Shown here: piece by piece, positions 6,892 through 14,898 of the stretch | Layout of the letters: each line of letters starts with the position of its first letter | Numbering within the stretch: the first letter of the stretch is position 1 | Assembly (NCBI GenBank): GCA_016550405.1 | Contig: JABXGX010000307.1 | Coordinates: forward strand, 1-18,013 | From: an archaeon | GTDB lineage: Archaea > Asgardarchaeota > Hermodarchaeia > Hermodarchaeales > Hermodarchaeaceae | Direction: 5' to 3' | Length of the DNA stretch: 18,013 bases | The notes under the pieces: model-generated | What the model saw: the letters and a program-made list of their open reading frames with translations, nothing else | Told to the model about the DNA's origin: nothing | The model's database searches: none | Made by a program: the position numbers and the translations under genes

Positions 6892-7632
6892 TTATGGATA
6901 GAGGCACTGGATGATTTTAGGAGCTTGCGGAGTGCTTCGTTTGAGATATCTATCCTGCGCGAATAACTCAAAAAATTTTGTAATTTCCTTAAGTTTGCCT
7001 ATAAGGTCAATTATCGTCTTTTTCTCAATATCCTCTTGGTAGATTGCTGCTTCAATATTACGAAATGTTACATCTTCAAATAATGCAGCGGCTTCTTCAT
7101 TGGCAGGGGGTTGATTATTTGTGAGGCTGATGAATGTGTCAGCAAGGTCTTTGTATATTGTTCGAATTGATTCTAATGTCGCGGAATACTGCTTCCCTCG
7201 AAGAAGTTGATAAGTGATGAGAAGTTGGAAATTTTCCAAAATAAAGCGGTCGTCTTGAGGAAATTCGACTCGGATTTCTGGTGGTGGGACTAGAGGGTCA
7301 ATGAGACGAAGCGCATACATTTCAGCTTCCGATTGATCGAGTCCTTCTAGAATGAGGGCATTACGCATTTCCTCCCGTGCGAATCGCCAGATTATCTTAT
7401 AATTTATCTGCTGGGCTTGTGGAATAAGGATAAAGTGAAGGCTGATACCAAGACCGTATTGGCTTTTTGGGCCACTCAACAGAAAGGGGCTTCCTGTATC
7501 AAGGGGAATCGTTTGGGATATCTCTGTTTCCTCTCGCAGATCTCTGTGGTGAGTTGTTTTGAAGAGTTTCAGGAGCGGAACGAAAATCGTTGAAGAAGGA
7601 GGCTTAGGTTTACGACGATAAAAAAACGGCAT
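6892..7632 (-). CDS. Conserved-looking protein of unknown function, paired with winged-helix regulator
   Basis: A 246-residue soluble protein I do not recognise. The N-terminus is basic and Pro-rich (FFYRRKPKPPSS). Residues about 50-85 look beta-rich (QYGLGISLHFILIP). The rest is predicted mainly helical, with charged amphipathic stretches (about 85-110, 130-165, 190-230) and a proline-rich linker VPPPEIRVEF at about 114-123. It has no transmembrane helix, no metal-binding cluster and no nucleotide motif. GTGAG about 5 nt before the ATG at 7632 is a fair ribosome site. It follows the winged-helix gene by 57-nt with no clear promoter between, so the two are probably one transcript. It could be a partner or effector of that regulator; this rests on position only. 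Confidence 0.72.
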   Translation of the reverse strand: MPFFYRRKPKPPSSTIFVPLLKLFKTTHHRDLREETEISQTIPLDTGSPFLLSGPKSQYGLGISLHFILIPQAQQINYKIIWRFAREEMRNALILEGLDQSEAEMYALRLIDPLVPPPEIRVEFPQDDRFILENFQLLITYQLLRGKQYSATLESIRTIYKDLADTFISLTNNQPPANEEAAALFEDVTFRNIEAAIYQEDIEKKTIIDLIGKLKEITKFFELFAQDRYLKRSTPQAPKIIQCLYP

Positions 7633-7689
7633 CTTAACTCACTTTGGTATAGGGTGATGGGTGGAGTTGGCGGTTGTGAATAGAAATAG

Positions 7690-7929
7690 CTACCGGTTCA
7701 TGCGGCGTTCTACATGAAGCATGAATAGGGTCTGTCGGAGATCGGTAAGGTTAGGGACGCGTGCGACCACCCCTTCCGCGACAAGGCGTTTTAGGGCGTA
7801 TCGAACCGTACGTGGGGCTAGATTGGTAGTTTGTACTATCTCCTTGCTTGTCATTGGGCCTTTAGATTCAATGACGCGGACGATTTTTGAGGCACTGGGA
7901 GGTTCCCTATGACTCCTAAACCACTTCAC
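7690..7929 (-). CDS. Small winged helix-turn-helix transcription regulator
   Basis: A 79-residue protein consisting almost wholly of one winged helix-turn-helix domain. After a basic start come a helix (SASKIVRVIESKG), the turn segment MTSKEIVQTTNL, a recognition helix APRTVRYALKRLVAEGVV, and a wing with a short C-terminal strand. This is the MarR/ArsR/TrmB-like DNA-binding pattern common in archaeal one-domain regulators; there is no ligand-binding domain. The frame could start at a TTG at 7941. I prefer the GTG at 7929, because GGGTGG lies about 4-9 nt before it and a TATA-like element at 7959-7968 predicts transcription start near 7935. It is divergent from the large protease gene and shares its upstream region, so it may regulate itself, the protease, or the downstream gene. 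Confidence 0.8.
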   Translation of the reverse strand: MKWFRSHREPPSASKIVRVIESKGPMTSKEIVQTTNLAPRTVRYALKRLVAEGVVARVPNLTDLRQTLFMLHVERRMNR

Positions 7930-7958
7930 ATTGCCACCCAATTAGCTTTTTGAGCTCG

Positions 7959-7968
7959 ATAATTAAAA
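7959..7968 (-). promoter_or_regulatory. Candidate TATA box of the winged-helix regulator
   Basis: On the minus strand TTTTAATTAT, preceded by purine-rich CGAAACG as a possible TFB element. The expected transcription start is about 25 nt downstream, near 7935-7940, giving a very short leader for the GTG at 7929. Confidence 0.5.
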
Positions 7969-8025
7969 GCGTTTCGAATCCTGCAACGTCATTAGTCGAA
8001 TTTTTTATCACATTTTCGTGCTTTC

Positions 8026-8033
8026 TTTATAAA
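8026..8033 (+). promoter_or_regulatory. Upstream TATA-like element / palindrome in protease promoter region
   Basis: TTTATAAA, embedded in the perfect 10-bp palindrome CTTTATAAAG (8025-8034). It could be a second, distal promoter for the protease, a promoter on either strand because of its symmetry, or an operator. It lies 42 nt upstream of the proximal TATA box. Confidence 0.4.
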
Positions 8034-8067
8034 GCGCAAAGGCAGGGGCGTGAAAGACACATTAACC

Positions 8068-8075
8068 TATAAAAA
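8068..8075 (+). promoter_or_regulatory. Proximal TATA box of the secreted protease gene
   Basis: CTATAAAA at 8068-8075, preceded by ATTAAC. Transcription should start about 26 nt past the box centre, near 8097-8100, leaving a leader of about 25 nt that begins with or just before the stem-loop at 8101-8116. Confidence 0.65.
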
Positions 8076-8100
8076 GCCCTTGTACCTCACTATTCGGGAA

Positions 8101-8116
8101 CCTACTGTAAAGTAGG
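8101..8116 (+). promoter_or_regulatory. 5'-leader stem-loop with GUAA tetraloop before the protease start
   Basis: CCTACT / AGTAGG form a perfect 6-bp stem closed by GTAA, a GNRA-class tetraloop. It ends 7 nt before the ATG at 8124. With transcription starting near 8097-8100, the hairpin would sit at the extreme 5' end of the mRNA. Likely roles (inference) are mRNA stabilisation or control of ribosome access. As DNA it is also a short dyad that could bind a regulator. Confidence 0.5.
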
Positions 8117-8123
8117 ACAACGG

Positions 8124-11100
8124 ATGGAATTTAACATGAAAAAGGCATTGCCTTTAAATAAGCGACAACTAGCGTCTCTAACAGCTCTAGCAATTCTAGT
8201 CTTTTCAATGTTCATCGGTATTACGGCCTTACCTTTTGCCGCAGCCAACGCTCCGAGTTCCAGCGAAACAGTTGTTCCCAACGGCTTGGACACCTTCTTT
8301 CCAACAACTAACGCTCTAGACTCAAAGGAAAATCCACTCCAGAATGTACATCCAAATATGAAATCTTGGATAGAAACTGGGGTTGTTCCCGATGAAATCA
8401 GGAGTCTCCAAGGAGCAATAGAAGTTCTCCTCACAGCCGGAAGTGATGTTGATTTTGCCGAATTAATGAATTATATGAAGATTATTAATGTCTTCGAACT
8501 TGGCTATGGTTACATCATTCAAGGATCGATTTCAGCTCCAAAGAACATTTACACAATCGCTGGACTGCCTGGTATTGGCTCAATTATGGGTAACGAGTAC
8601 AAGGTACTCAATGAGCGTCCCTATGATTCAGAAAAAGTTACGGATCAATTCAGAGCCCGAGAAATCATGGGCATCGAAGATGTATTGGTTGATTTCCCCG
8701 GTTACAACGGTAACGGTGTTACAATCGGTATCGTTGATACTGGTGTGGACTTTGGTGTTACAGATCTCTATGATGCCATTGACCTTGACAGTTTCGGTCA
8801 ACCAACAAGCTACGATCCCGGTGGATCAGGCATAGCAATAACTAGTTATTCACTACCTGTAGTTGGCGGCTATCTCCTTACGGAGGGACTTGATTTCCGA
8901 ATGTTCCGTGATGACGGCGCTCTATGGTGGTCAAACTCCACCTATGGCATCTACGCTGAGAATATGTACGTAGGTGGTTATGGTGGAATCACTAGTATGA
9001 GTGGAATGTACAAGGTGGGTATGAGCGTCCAAATTGGCGCAACCTATCCACGGTTGTTCTTTGTCTTCCTTTTAGTTGACTCAACAACTCCCTTCGTTTA
9101 TGATACCGTCTATGTCGACTTTGAAACCTCTTGGGCAATCACTGCTGACTATAACGGCGCTGACGCTCATGGTGTAAGCGCGGAGTGGGACTTCACCAAC
9201 GACGCCCCACACATGTTTGACAGTAATCCCATTATGACCGCTGACTTTGACTCTGATATGGTTAACGACTATAGTATGGGCAGTCTTAGCAACACATTTG
9301 ACCTCACTGGACAAATTTCCGGTGACCTGGTTTCTGGTATTGATCCTCAAGGTCGTGGATTCGCCTTCATGTTTGACAATGGTGGTCACGGTACCAGCTG
9401 TGCAGGTTCTGCTGCAGGTCGTGGTATTACAGACTTCGATGTGTACGGAAATGGCACACTCTACAAGGTTCCGGGTGCCGCTCCTGGTGCCACGATTATG
9501 GCCTTGAAGACCTTCACCCTTGCAGATGATGCTCACACCTGGTTCTGGGGTTGTGGTTATCGACCCATTTGGGGACCAGACTGGCCCTACGATGTCTTCA
9601 GCTACTGGCAAAGTAGTTCAGGCGATAAGGCTGACATTCTTAGCAACAGCTGGGGATGGTCAACTTGGAGTTTCACTGCATGGGATCAAGCATGGAGCTA
9701 TGACTGGCATAGCATGGCTATGGACTTTTTAACCATGGATTCTGACACGCTCTTCTGCGTCTCGACTGGTAACACCGGTCCTGGCTATGGTACAGGTGGT
9801 GCACCTGCATCAACATTAGCCCTAATGGTTGGCGCCAGTACAACTTCACATGTTTGGCAAGGATACTACAGTAATTTCAGCCAAGGTTATGATACCGTCG
9901 CTGACTTCAGCAGTACTGGTCCCGCACCACAAGGCTTCAGCAGCCCTGACGTTCTTGCTGTCGGTGCATACGCCTTTGATGTCACTCCCATTCAAAGCGG
10001 AGATGGTACGGATGCCTGGACCACCTTTGGTGGAACCAGCCAAGCTTGTCCACATGCAGCTGGTGTAGCCGCCATTGTGAAGCAAGCTGATCCTACACTA
10101 GGCGCTGATGAATTACGTGCTATCGTGATGAATGGCGCTGACGACCTCGGCTATGACATCTATCGACAGGGTTCAGGACGTGTTAACGCGTACAACAGCG
10201 TTTACATGGCCCTCGACAGTGCGACTCTTAATGGCACCACTGATCTTGTGCAAATCGACACCTACGACACCTGGTATTATCAATACTGGGATACGCGCCA
10301 AGATCCAGGCTGGGCATGGTTCGTAAACATGTACCTCGGAAACGCCTTCCAGGGCTTACCCTGGGACTATACCAGTGGCAACCCCGCCGGTAATTATATG
10401 GTGGATGGTGGATTCTTCCCCTATCCGATTTACCGTGGTGATTCAGCTTGGTGGAACGTCTCAGCTTATACTCCTGATATGAATCCAGTGTCAGATGTCG
10501 AAGCGTACACTTATACGCAAACAGGTTCAGCAACAGCGACACTCCGATCAACTTCAACCTATACGACCTGGCAGCTATCCGATTACTTCACTCCATCGGA
10601 GATGACCAACTTCTATGATGCAGATTACATTGTAATCTCCCTGGTCTATCCTCAAGCCAACTTGGATGCAGTGTATGATCTGTCGAGTCAAGCTAACTAT
10701 GTCTTCCTCCATGACTGGAACGACACTAACGAGAACGGGCTGATCGATTTTGAAACTGCAAGCACAGCTGGTGAAGTACGACGTATCGCTTCAGACACCG
10801 CCTATAGTAACAGTCATACTATCAACCTTGGCTTCCCAGCGAATCACTTCATGTTTGAACCGGCAATCTACTACCATGACGTAGGTGTTGAACTCTTCCT
10901 TTGGCGAGAACTCAACGTGAACGTCACCATGTACTTCTTTGATCGTATTCCATGGACTTGGGTTTCCACCAATCAATATACTGGTGGTGTACACCCAGAT
11001 GAACCCTTGGAATGGAATGTCACCATTGATGTACCTGCTGGTGCGACACCAGGTTTCTACGAAGGTTATCTAAATGCCAGCGTTGGAACCGGGTTCTCCT

Positions 11101-12791
11101 TGATGCCCCTTAGCATCCGTGTTGATGCAGCGATGACTGCTCCCGGTCCAGCCGGGGCTGTCAGTTGGGGTGGATCACAAGGAACTCCCTACGACAACGG
11201 TGCAAGCTATGGTAACATTCAGTATGGGTACCGTCAACAGGTGGGTGATTGGCGCTTCTACTTCGTAGACGCTATGGACCCTGTGAATGACACCACTTAT
11301 GTTATGGTCAATGTGACCTGGACAGATCCTAACACACGACTCGATGTGTTACTCTACTCCAGTGCCACAGGCGCTAACATGATGGAATCTGACAACGTCT
11401 GGGAAGACTTGAAGTGGGTTGGTACATCTACGTGGCCAAGACAGAATATCCTTCTCTATGATGTGAGTCAAGGATGGTATGGTCTTGATCTCACCCAAGA
11501 AGGCCTTGTTGGTATCGCCTTGCGAACATCCACATTTGGAGGTTCAACCGGTGGTAAAGAAGACTTCTGGGTTACTGTAAGCTACGGAATCGAGGCTTGG
11601 GATCTACCATACGCCTGGATGAATGCTACTGACAGCGCACATCTCAGCGGCGCTCCTCTCACTGATAATAGCAATTGGACTGGTCCTGCTGTAACCTTCC
11701 TCACGAACTGGTCAGTACTTAGCAACGCGGAATTCCCAACGATTCAAATCCAACAGACCCGGCTTGAGCTCCTTTCAACCGTGTCTCATATTGGATATGG
11801 TACCATCGAGGAACCCGTCATTCCTGGTTGGCATCCTGATTTGAATCCGAGGGAAGACTACGACTATGTCGACTTGCTAGCTGGACAGACAGTGGAGTTA
11901 TCGGTGGAGTTTGGTGACTGGGTAGGAGATCCGGGTGAATTAACGCCAATAGCCCATCAAGGTGACATTGACGTCTTTGTCTGGGCTCCTGGTGTTGCTC
12001 ATACCTATGCGAATAGTCTTACAGGTGCAACAACGGCAACTGGAGCTAATCCCGAAGAAGGAATGTTTGTGGCTCCTGTTTCGGGAACCTACACGATTGG
12101 TCTCGACTACTATGATGGCGCTGTTCCAATGGCGTGGAGGACCGATGTCTTCGCATATCAAGCGAGTGGTATTACAAGCCAAGGGCGAAGTGCTTCTCTA
12201 GATTCTTCGATGACCATGACCAATGCAAGGTATGCTGTCCAATCCAGTTTCATCACAGGCACTTCACTAGACTGGGGTACAACCTCAGGCTTCGATGCTT
12301 CTGTACTTGTACTCAATGTTGGTGTCGAGAACTTCTTTGCCCCCAGCATTAATTCACTCGATCCTGATGGAGGCGAAACACTCGGTCCTGAACCGTTCAC
12401 CATTTCCTGGACGGCCTCAGATCCAAACGCGGATCCAGGTGATTCACCATCACTTGGTGAAACTCTCGGCTTTTCCGTTGAAGTCAGCAACGACTCTGGA
12501 CTCACATGGAAGGTCGTCACCTATGGAACAACTTTGAACAGCATCACCTACGATCCCAATAGTGCCTACTACGGTCTTGGCGCCAGCGAAATGTGGCGTG
12601 TCCGTGTGAACTGTACAGACGGTATGTTCACCGTAAGCCGTATCTCCTCTGCGGACTTCACTGTACTACCAGAGATTATCATCGCGCCACCACCATACGA
12701 GCTCTATGTTGTCATCGCTGTGATTGTCATTGTGGTCATCATCTTGTTGGTCACATGTCTCCTCAAACGACGACAAACAGCTGCCAAGTAA
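8124..12791 (+). CDS. Secreted, membrane-anchored subtilisin-family (S8) serine protease, pyrolysin/TPP II-like
   Basis: A 1555-residue extracellular endopeptidase. An N-terminal signal segment (about 16-43, after KKALPLNKR) precedes an I9-like propeptide region (about 80-165). The catalytic triad is Asp205 (GIVDTGVDFG), His422 (GGHGTSCAG) and Ser639 (GGTSQACPHAAGVA), with oxyanion Asn550 (STGNTGPG). The Asp-His distance of 217 residues is far longer than in classic subtilisins and resembles pyrolysin and tripeptidyl peptidase II. After about 700 come beta-rich modules, including a PPC-like domain (about 1255-1345, DIDVFVWAPG ... SGTYTIGLDYYDG) and an Ig/Fn3-like domain (about 1410-1515). A C-terminal helix (about 1525-1547) and KRRQTAAK tail anchor it. 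An ATG at 8136 (MKKALP) is an alternative start. Own promoter and terminator. Probably supplies peptides to the nearby importer. Confidence 0.94.
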   Translation: MEFNMKKALPLNKRQLASLTALAILVFSMFIGITALPFAAANAPSSSETVVPNGLDTFFPTTNALDSKENPLQNVHPNMKSWIETGVVPDEIRSLQGAIEVLLTAGSDVDFAELMNYMKIINVFELGYGYIIQGSISAPKNIYTIAGLPGIGSIMGNEYKVLNERPYDSEKVTDQFRAREIMGIEDVLVDFPGYNGNGVTIGIVDTGVDFGVTDLYDAIDLDSFGQPTSYDPGGSGIAITSYSLPVVGGYLLTEGLDFRMFRDDGALWWSNSTYGIYAENMYVGGYGGITSMSGMYKVGMSVQIGATYPRLFFVFLLVDSTTPFVYDTVYVDFETSWAITADYNGADAHGVSAEWDFTNDAPHMFDSNPIMTADFDSDMVNDYSMGSLSNTFDLTGQISGDLVSGIDPQGRGFAFMFDNGGHGTSCAGSAAGRGITDFDVYGNGTLYKVPGAAPGATIMALKTFTLADDAHTWFWGCGYRPIWGPDWPYDVFSYWQSSSGDKADILSNSWGWSTWSFTAWDQAWSYDWHSMAMDFLTMDSDTLFCVSTGNTGPGYGTGGAPASTLALMVGASTTSHVWQGYYSNFSQGYDTVADFSSTGPAPQGFSSPDVLAVGAYAFDVTPIQSGDGTDAWTTFGGTSQACPHAAGVAAIVKQADPTLGADELRAIVMNGADDLGYDIYRQGSGRVNAYNSVYMALDSATLNGTTDLVQIDTYDTWYYQYWDTRQDPGWAWFVNMYLGNAFQGLPWDYTSGNPAGNYMVDGGFFPYPIYRGDSAWWNVSAYTPDMNPVSDVEAYTYTQTGSATATLRSTSTYTTWQLSDYFTPSEMTNFYDADYIVISLVYPQANLDAVYDLSSQANYVFLHDWNDTNENGLIDFETASTAGEVRRIASDTAYSNSHTINLGFPANHFMFEPAIYYHDVGVELFLWRELNVNVTMYFFDRIPWTWVSTNQYTGGVHPDEPLEWNVTIDVPAGATPGFYEGYLNASVGTGFSLMPLSIRVDAAMTAPGPAGAVSWGGSQGTPYDNGASYGNIQYGYRQQVGDWRFYFVDAMDPVNDTTYVMVNVTWTDPNTRLDVLLYSSATGANMMESDNVWEDLKWVGTSTWPRQNILLYDVSQGWYGLDLTQEGLVGIALRTSTFGGSTGGKEDFWVTVSYGIEAWDLPYAWMNATDSAHLSGAPLTDNSNWTGPAVTFLTNWSVLSNAEFPTIQIQQTRLELLSTVSHIGYGTIEEPVIPGWHPDLNPREDYDYVDLLAGQTVELSVEFGDWVGDPGELTPIAHQGDIDVFVWAPGVAHTYANSLTGATTATGANPEEGMFVAPVSGTYTIGLDYYDGAVPMAWRTDVFAYQASGITSQGRSASLDSSMTMTNARYAVQSSFITGTSLDWGTTSGFDASVLVLNVGVENFFAPSINSLDPDGGETLGPEPFTISWTASDPNADPGDSPSLGETLGFSVEVSNDSGLTWKVVTYGTTLNSITYDPNSAYYGLGASEMWRVRVNCTDGMFTVSRISSADFTVLPEIIIAPPPYELYVVIAVIVIVVIILLVTCLLKRRQTAAK

Positions 12792-12799
12792 AACTCAAC

Positions 12800-12835
12800 A
12801 AGGGGGTTCACACCCCCTTTTCTCTTCTTTTTTTT
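12800..12835 (+). terminator. Strong hairpin/poly-T terminator after the protease
   Basis: AAGGGGGT, loop TCAC, ACCCCCTT: a perfect 8-bp stem (12800-12819), with the T-rich run TTTTCTCTTCTTTTTTTT at 12818-12835. It begins 8 nt after the stop codon, so the protease gene is monocistronic. Confidence 0.8.
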
Positions 12836-12943
12836 CGCTTACCACTTTGCGAATGCGTTTGCTAATTTTCGGCTCAGATTTCTCTTGATAGTAGGGAAGG
12901 ATTAAAACACAGTATGTAACTCTGTGCATACTGGTGGATTTTA

Positions 12944-13510
12944 GTGCCAGGACGCATTTCTCGGATTGGAGTGTTTCTTGTAGCGCATCTCATTTCTGGA
13001 ATACTTACTTTCCTAGCCATGTATGGCGTTGCGAATGTGGGAATTGCCTTCCAGATAATTCTGCTTGAAGTCATCCCACCATATGCCTGGTTACTCGCAA
13101 TCCTCCTCCTCTATTCTTGGGTTCTAACTCTCCTCATTTTACCAATACAGGCAGGTGTACAAATTTGGAGTCTTTTACGATTTGAACCCACACCTGTCCT
13201 TCTAAGCTACTACTTCGAATACGATATGACTTCGAATCTCCCTCACCGCTTTCTTGATCCCGTCCAAAGCCGAATCGGTCTCGTTTCTGTCCTTTTCCTT
13301 ATAATTGGGGGCTTAGTGGCTTGGCCTTTATATTCCTTTTATGGCGCATTTCTCCTCATTGCCCGTTTTGGTCCAATATTATTAACCTTAGACTTTATCA
13401 TCCTCTTCATACAAGGTCTAGCGGTAGGTGCTTCTGCAGTCTTTGTTGCATATTTTCTGCTTGCTTCATTTGGAGTGCTATTTCTCCAATGGCGTCGAAG
13501 AGGACGTTAA
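12944..13510 (+). CDS. Multi-helix membrane protein, function unknown
   Basis: A 188-residue protein with four to five hydrophobic segments (about residues 7-28, 36-72, 105-137 and 142-183) and a basic tail QWRRRGR, placing the C-terminus in the cytoplasm. Between the second and third segments is a polar loop of about 30 residues (YYFEYDMTSNLPHRFLDPVQ). No family is recognised. The GTG start at 12944 is supported by GGTGGAT at 12933-12939 and by the basic MPGRISR that would precede the first helix. A weak TATA-like ATTAAAAC lies at about 12900-12908. It converges on the aminotransferase gene with only 15 nt between stops. Confidence 0.75.
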   Translation: MPGRISRIGVFLVAHLISGILTFLAMYGVANVGIAFQIILLEVIPPYAWLLAILLLYSWVLTLLILPIQAGVQIWSLLRFEPTPVLLSYYFEYDMTSNLPHRFLDPVQSRIGLVSVLFLIIGGLVAWPLYSFYGAFLLIARFGPILLTLDFIILFIQGLAVGASAVFVAYFLLASFGVLFLQWRRRGR

Positions 13511-13525
13511 ATTTACAAAATGGGA

Positions 13526-14812
13526 TTATGCCAATGACTTACTTAGTAATTCACCTAGTTTTCGTATCCCGGTATCAATTACTTCCGAAGTATTATAGGA
13601 GTAGCTGATACGCATTGTGTTCAAGGCTCGTTCTACAGGCGCGAGTTGACCATGCTCGGGAAGGTAACTAAGTCCCATTAGTGGGTAAAAAGCAACTCCT
13701 GGAACATAGATGATATCATTCGGGAGTGCAACCTGTTCGAGAAACTCTTTTGCATCAAAAGTCTTGTCTTCACTTTCCCACCAAATGAAGAATCCCCCTG
13801 TGGGATCTGTACGGTTTCCAGCAGGGAAAGTATCATCAATAGCTTTCCGCATGGCATCAGCGCGGTGCTTGTACGTTTCTAGCGCTTTTGGCAGTACATC
13901 ATCAATGTACTTACGGTAATACACATCAAGCATGCGTTGAACTATCGTAGGGCTGCAGAGATCTAGAAAGCCTTTGTCCTTATTGATCTGCTCCTGAACT
14001 TTAGGTGGGAACACACTATATCCAATTCGGAGAACCGCAGCTTCCTTACTACTAGTTCGTAGATACGCGACATACTTATTCTCAGTATCTAAGGCTTTGA
14101 TAGGCTTATGTCGGGGTTCTCGGAATTGAATTTCACGATAAGCTCCATCTTCAACGATAATGGTGTGATGTTCCATGGCGAGGTTGAACAAGGCTTCTCG
14201 TCGTTTTTGAGGAATGGTTGTACCCTTAGGGTTATCCGAATCCGGCACCAGGTAAATCATCTCAGGCTTTTTCCCAAGTTCCTTCTTACAGCACTTAATG
14301 GCTTCCTCAAAATATTCAGGAATAGCACCCTGCAAATCGGTCGGCACAGTCACTATTTGTGCGCCAAGCTTCACTGCCGGAACCAGAAACCCTAGGTAGG
14401 CAGGACTGGTGGTTAGAATTATGTCACCTCGATCAATGCACGTGTCAATCATGGCATACAAGGCTTGTTGTGAACCAGTAGTTATGACGATGTTGTCTTC
14501 TGGTTTTTCACTAGGTAATGTGATACCATCTTTTTTGACAAGCCGTTGGGCTAGAGTTTTCCGGAGAAAAGGTTTGCCACTGGTCGGTCCATAATTGAAG
14601 TCGTCTATCACGCGTTCTTCATTTCCTGCCTTAATCTCTGAGAGCTGCTCATTTCCCAGATTGATGAGGATTTCTGCTAATGTTTTGATAGGCAAGGCGC
14701 CAGGCTTCCCACCCCCAAAATAGTATGGGACATTATATTTGAGCAATCGACGAATTTCAGATTCAGGGATAAATGAAGTCCAAGTGGCGAAATCATAAGG
14801 CTCCTTACTCAT
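13526..14812 (-). CDS. PLP-dependent aminotransferase, class I/II (LysN/ARO8/MocR-like branch)
   Basis: A 428-residue fold-type I aminotransferase. It moves amino groups between amino acids and 2-oxo acids in the cytoplasm. Landmarks are YGPTSGKPFLR (74-84, substrate-entrance Tyr/Gly), TTGSQQALYAM (phosphate-binding, 111-121), DNPKGTTIPQKRR (193-205, Asn194), Asp222 and Tyr225 in VEDGAYREI, Schiff-base Lys256 in RTSSKEAAVLRIGY, and Arg401 in MRISYS (carboxylate binding). The Lys segment is one residue shorter than the usual SKxxAPGLRxG and lacks Pro-Gly. The closest relatives are likely the 2-aminoadipate/aromatic aminotransferases; exact substrate is unclear. A TTG at 14818 is possible, but the ATG at 14812 has GCGTGA about 8-13 nt upstream. 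Downstream of the GTPase with an 86-nt gap; separate transcription is likely. Confidence 0.9.
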   Translation of the reverse strand: MSKEPYDFATWTSFIPESEIRRLLKYNVPYYFGGGKPGALPIKTLAEILINLGNEQLSEIKAGNEERVIDDFNYGPTSGKPFLRKTLAQRLVKKDGITLPSEKPEDNIVITTGSQQALYAMIDTCIDRGDIILTTSPAYLGFLVPAVKLGAQIVTVPTDLQGAIPEYFEEAIKCCKKELGKKPEMIYLVPDSDNPKGTTIPQKRREALFNLAMEHHTIIVEDGAYREIQFREPRHKPIKALDTENKYVAYLRTSSKEAAVLRIGYSVFPPKVQEQINKDKGFLDLCSPTIVQRMLDVYYRKYIDDVLPKALETYKHRADAMRKAIDDTFPAGNRTDPTGGFFIWWESEDKTFDAKEFLEQVALPNDIIYVPGVAFYPLMGLSYLPEHGQLAPVERALNTMRISYSYNTSEVIDTGIRKLGELLSKSLA

Positions 14813-14887
14813 ACACAATTCACGCTCATTCTTGAAGGATGCTCTTCAGTACTGTATCCTTATGGCTTTTCTACACTAGGGTGGTTC

Positions 14888-14897
14888 AAAAAGGGGG
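14888..14897 (-). terminator. Possible T-run terminator after the small GTPase gene
   Basis: On the minus strand CCCCCTTTTT lies 1 nt after the GTPase stop codon. Short T-runs are enough for archaeal RNA polymerase release, so this may separate the GTPase from the aminotransferase. No stem was seen; weak call. Confidence 0.35.
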
Positions 14898-14898
14898 A

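Noticed and set aside
9081..9611. Minus-strand open frame of 176 codons within the protease
   Set aside because: Antisense to the catalytic domain coding region; no ribosome site, promoter or recognisable domain.
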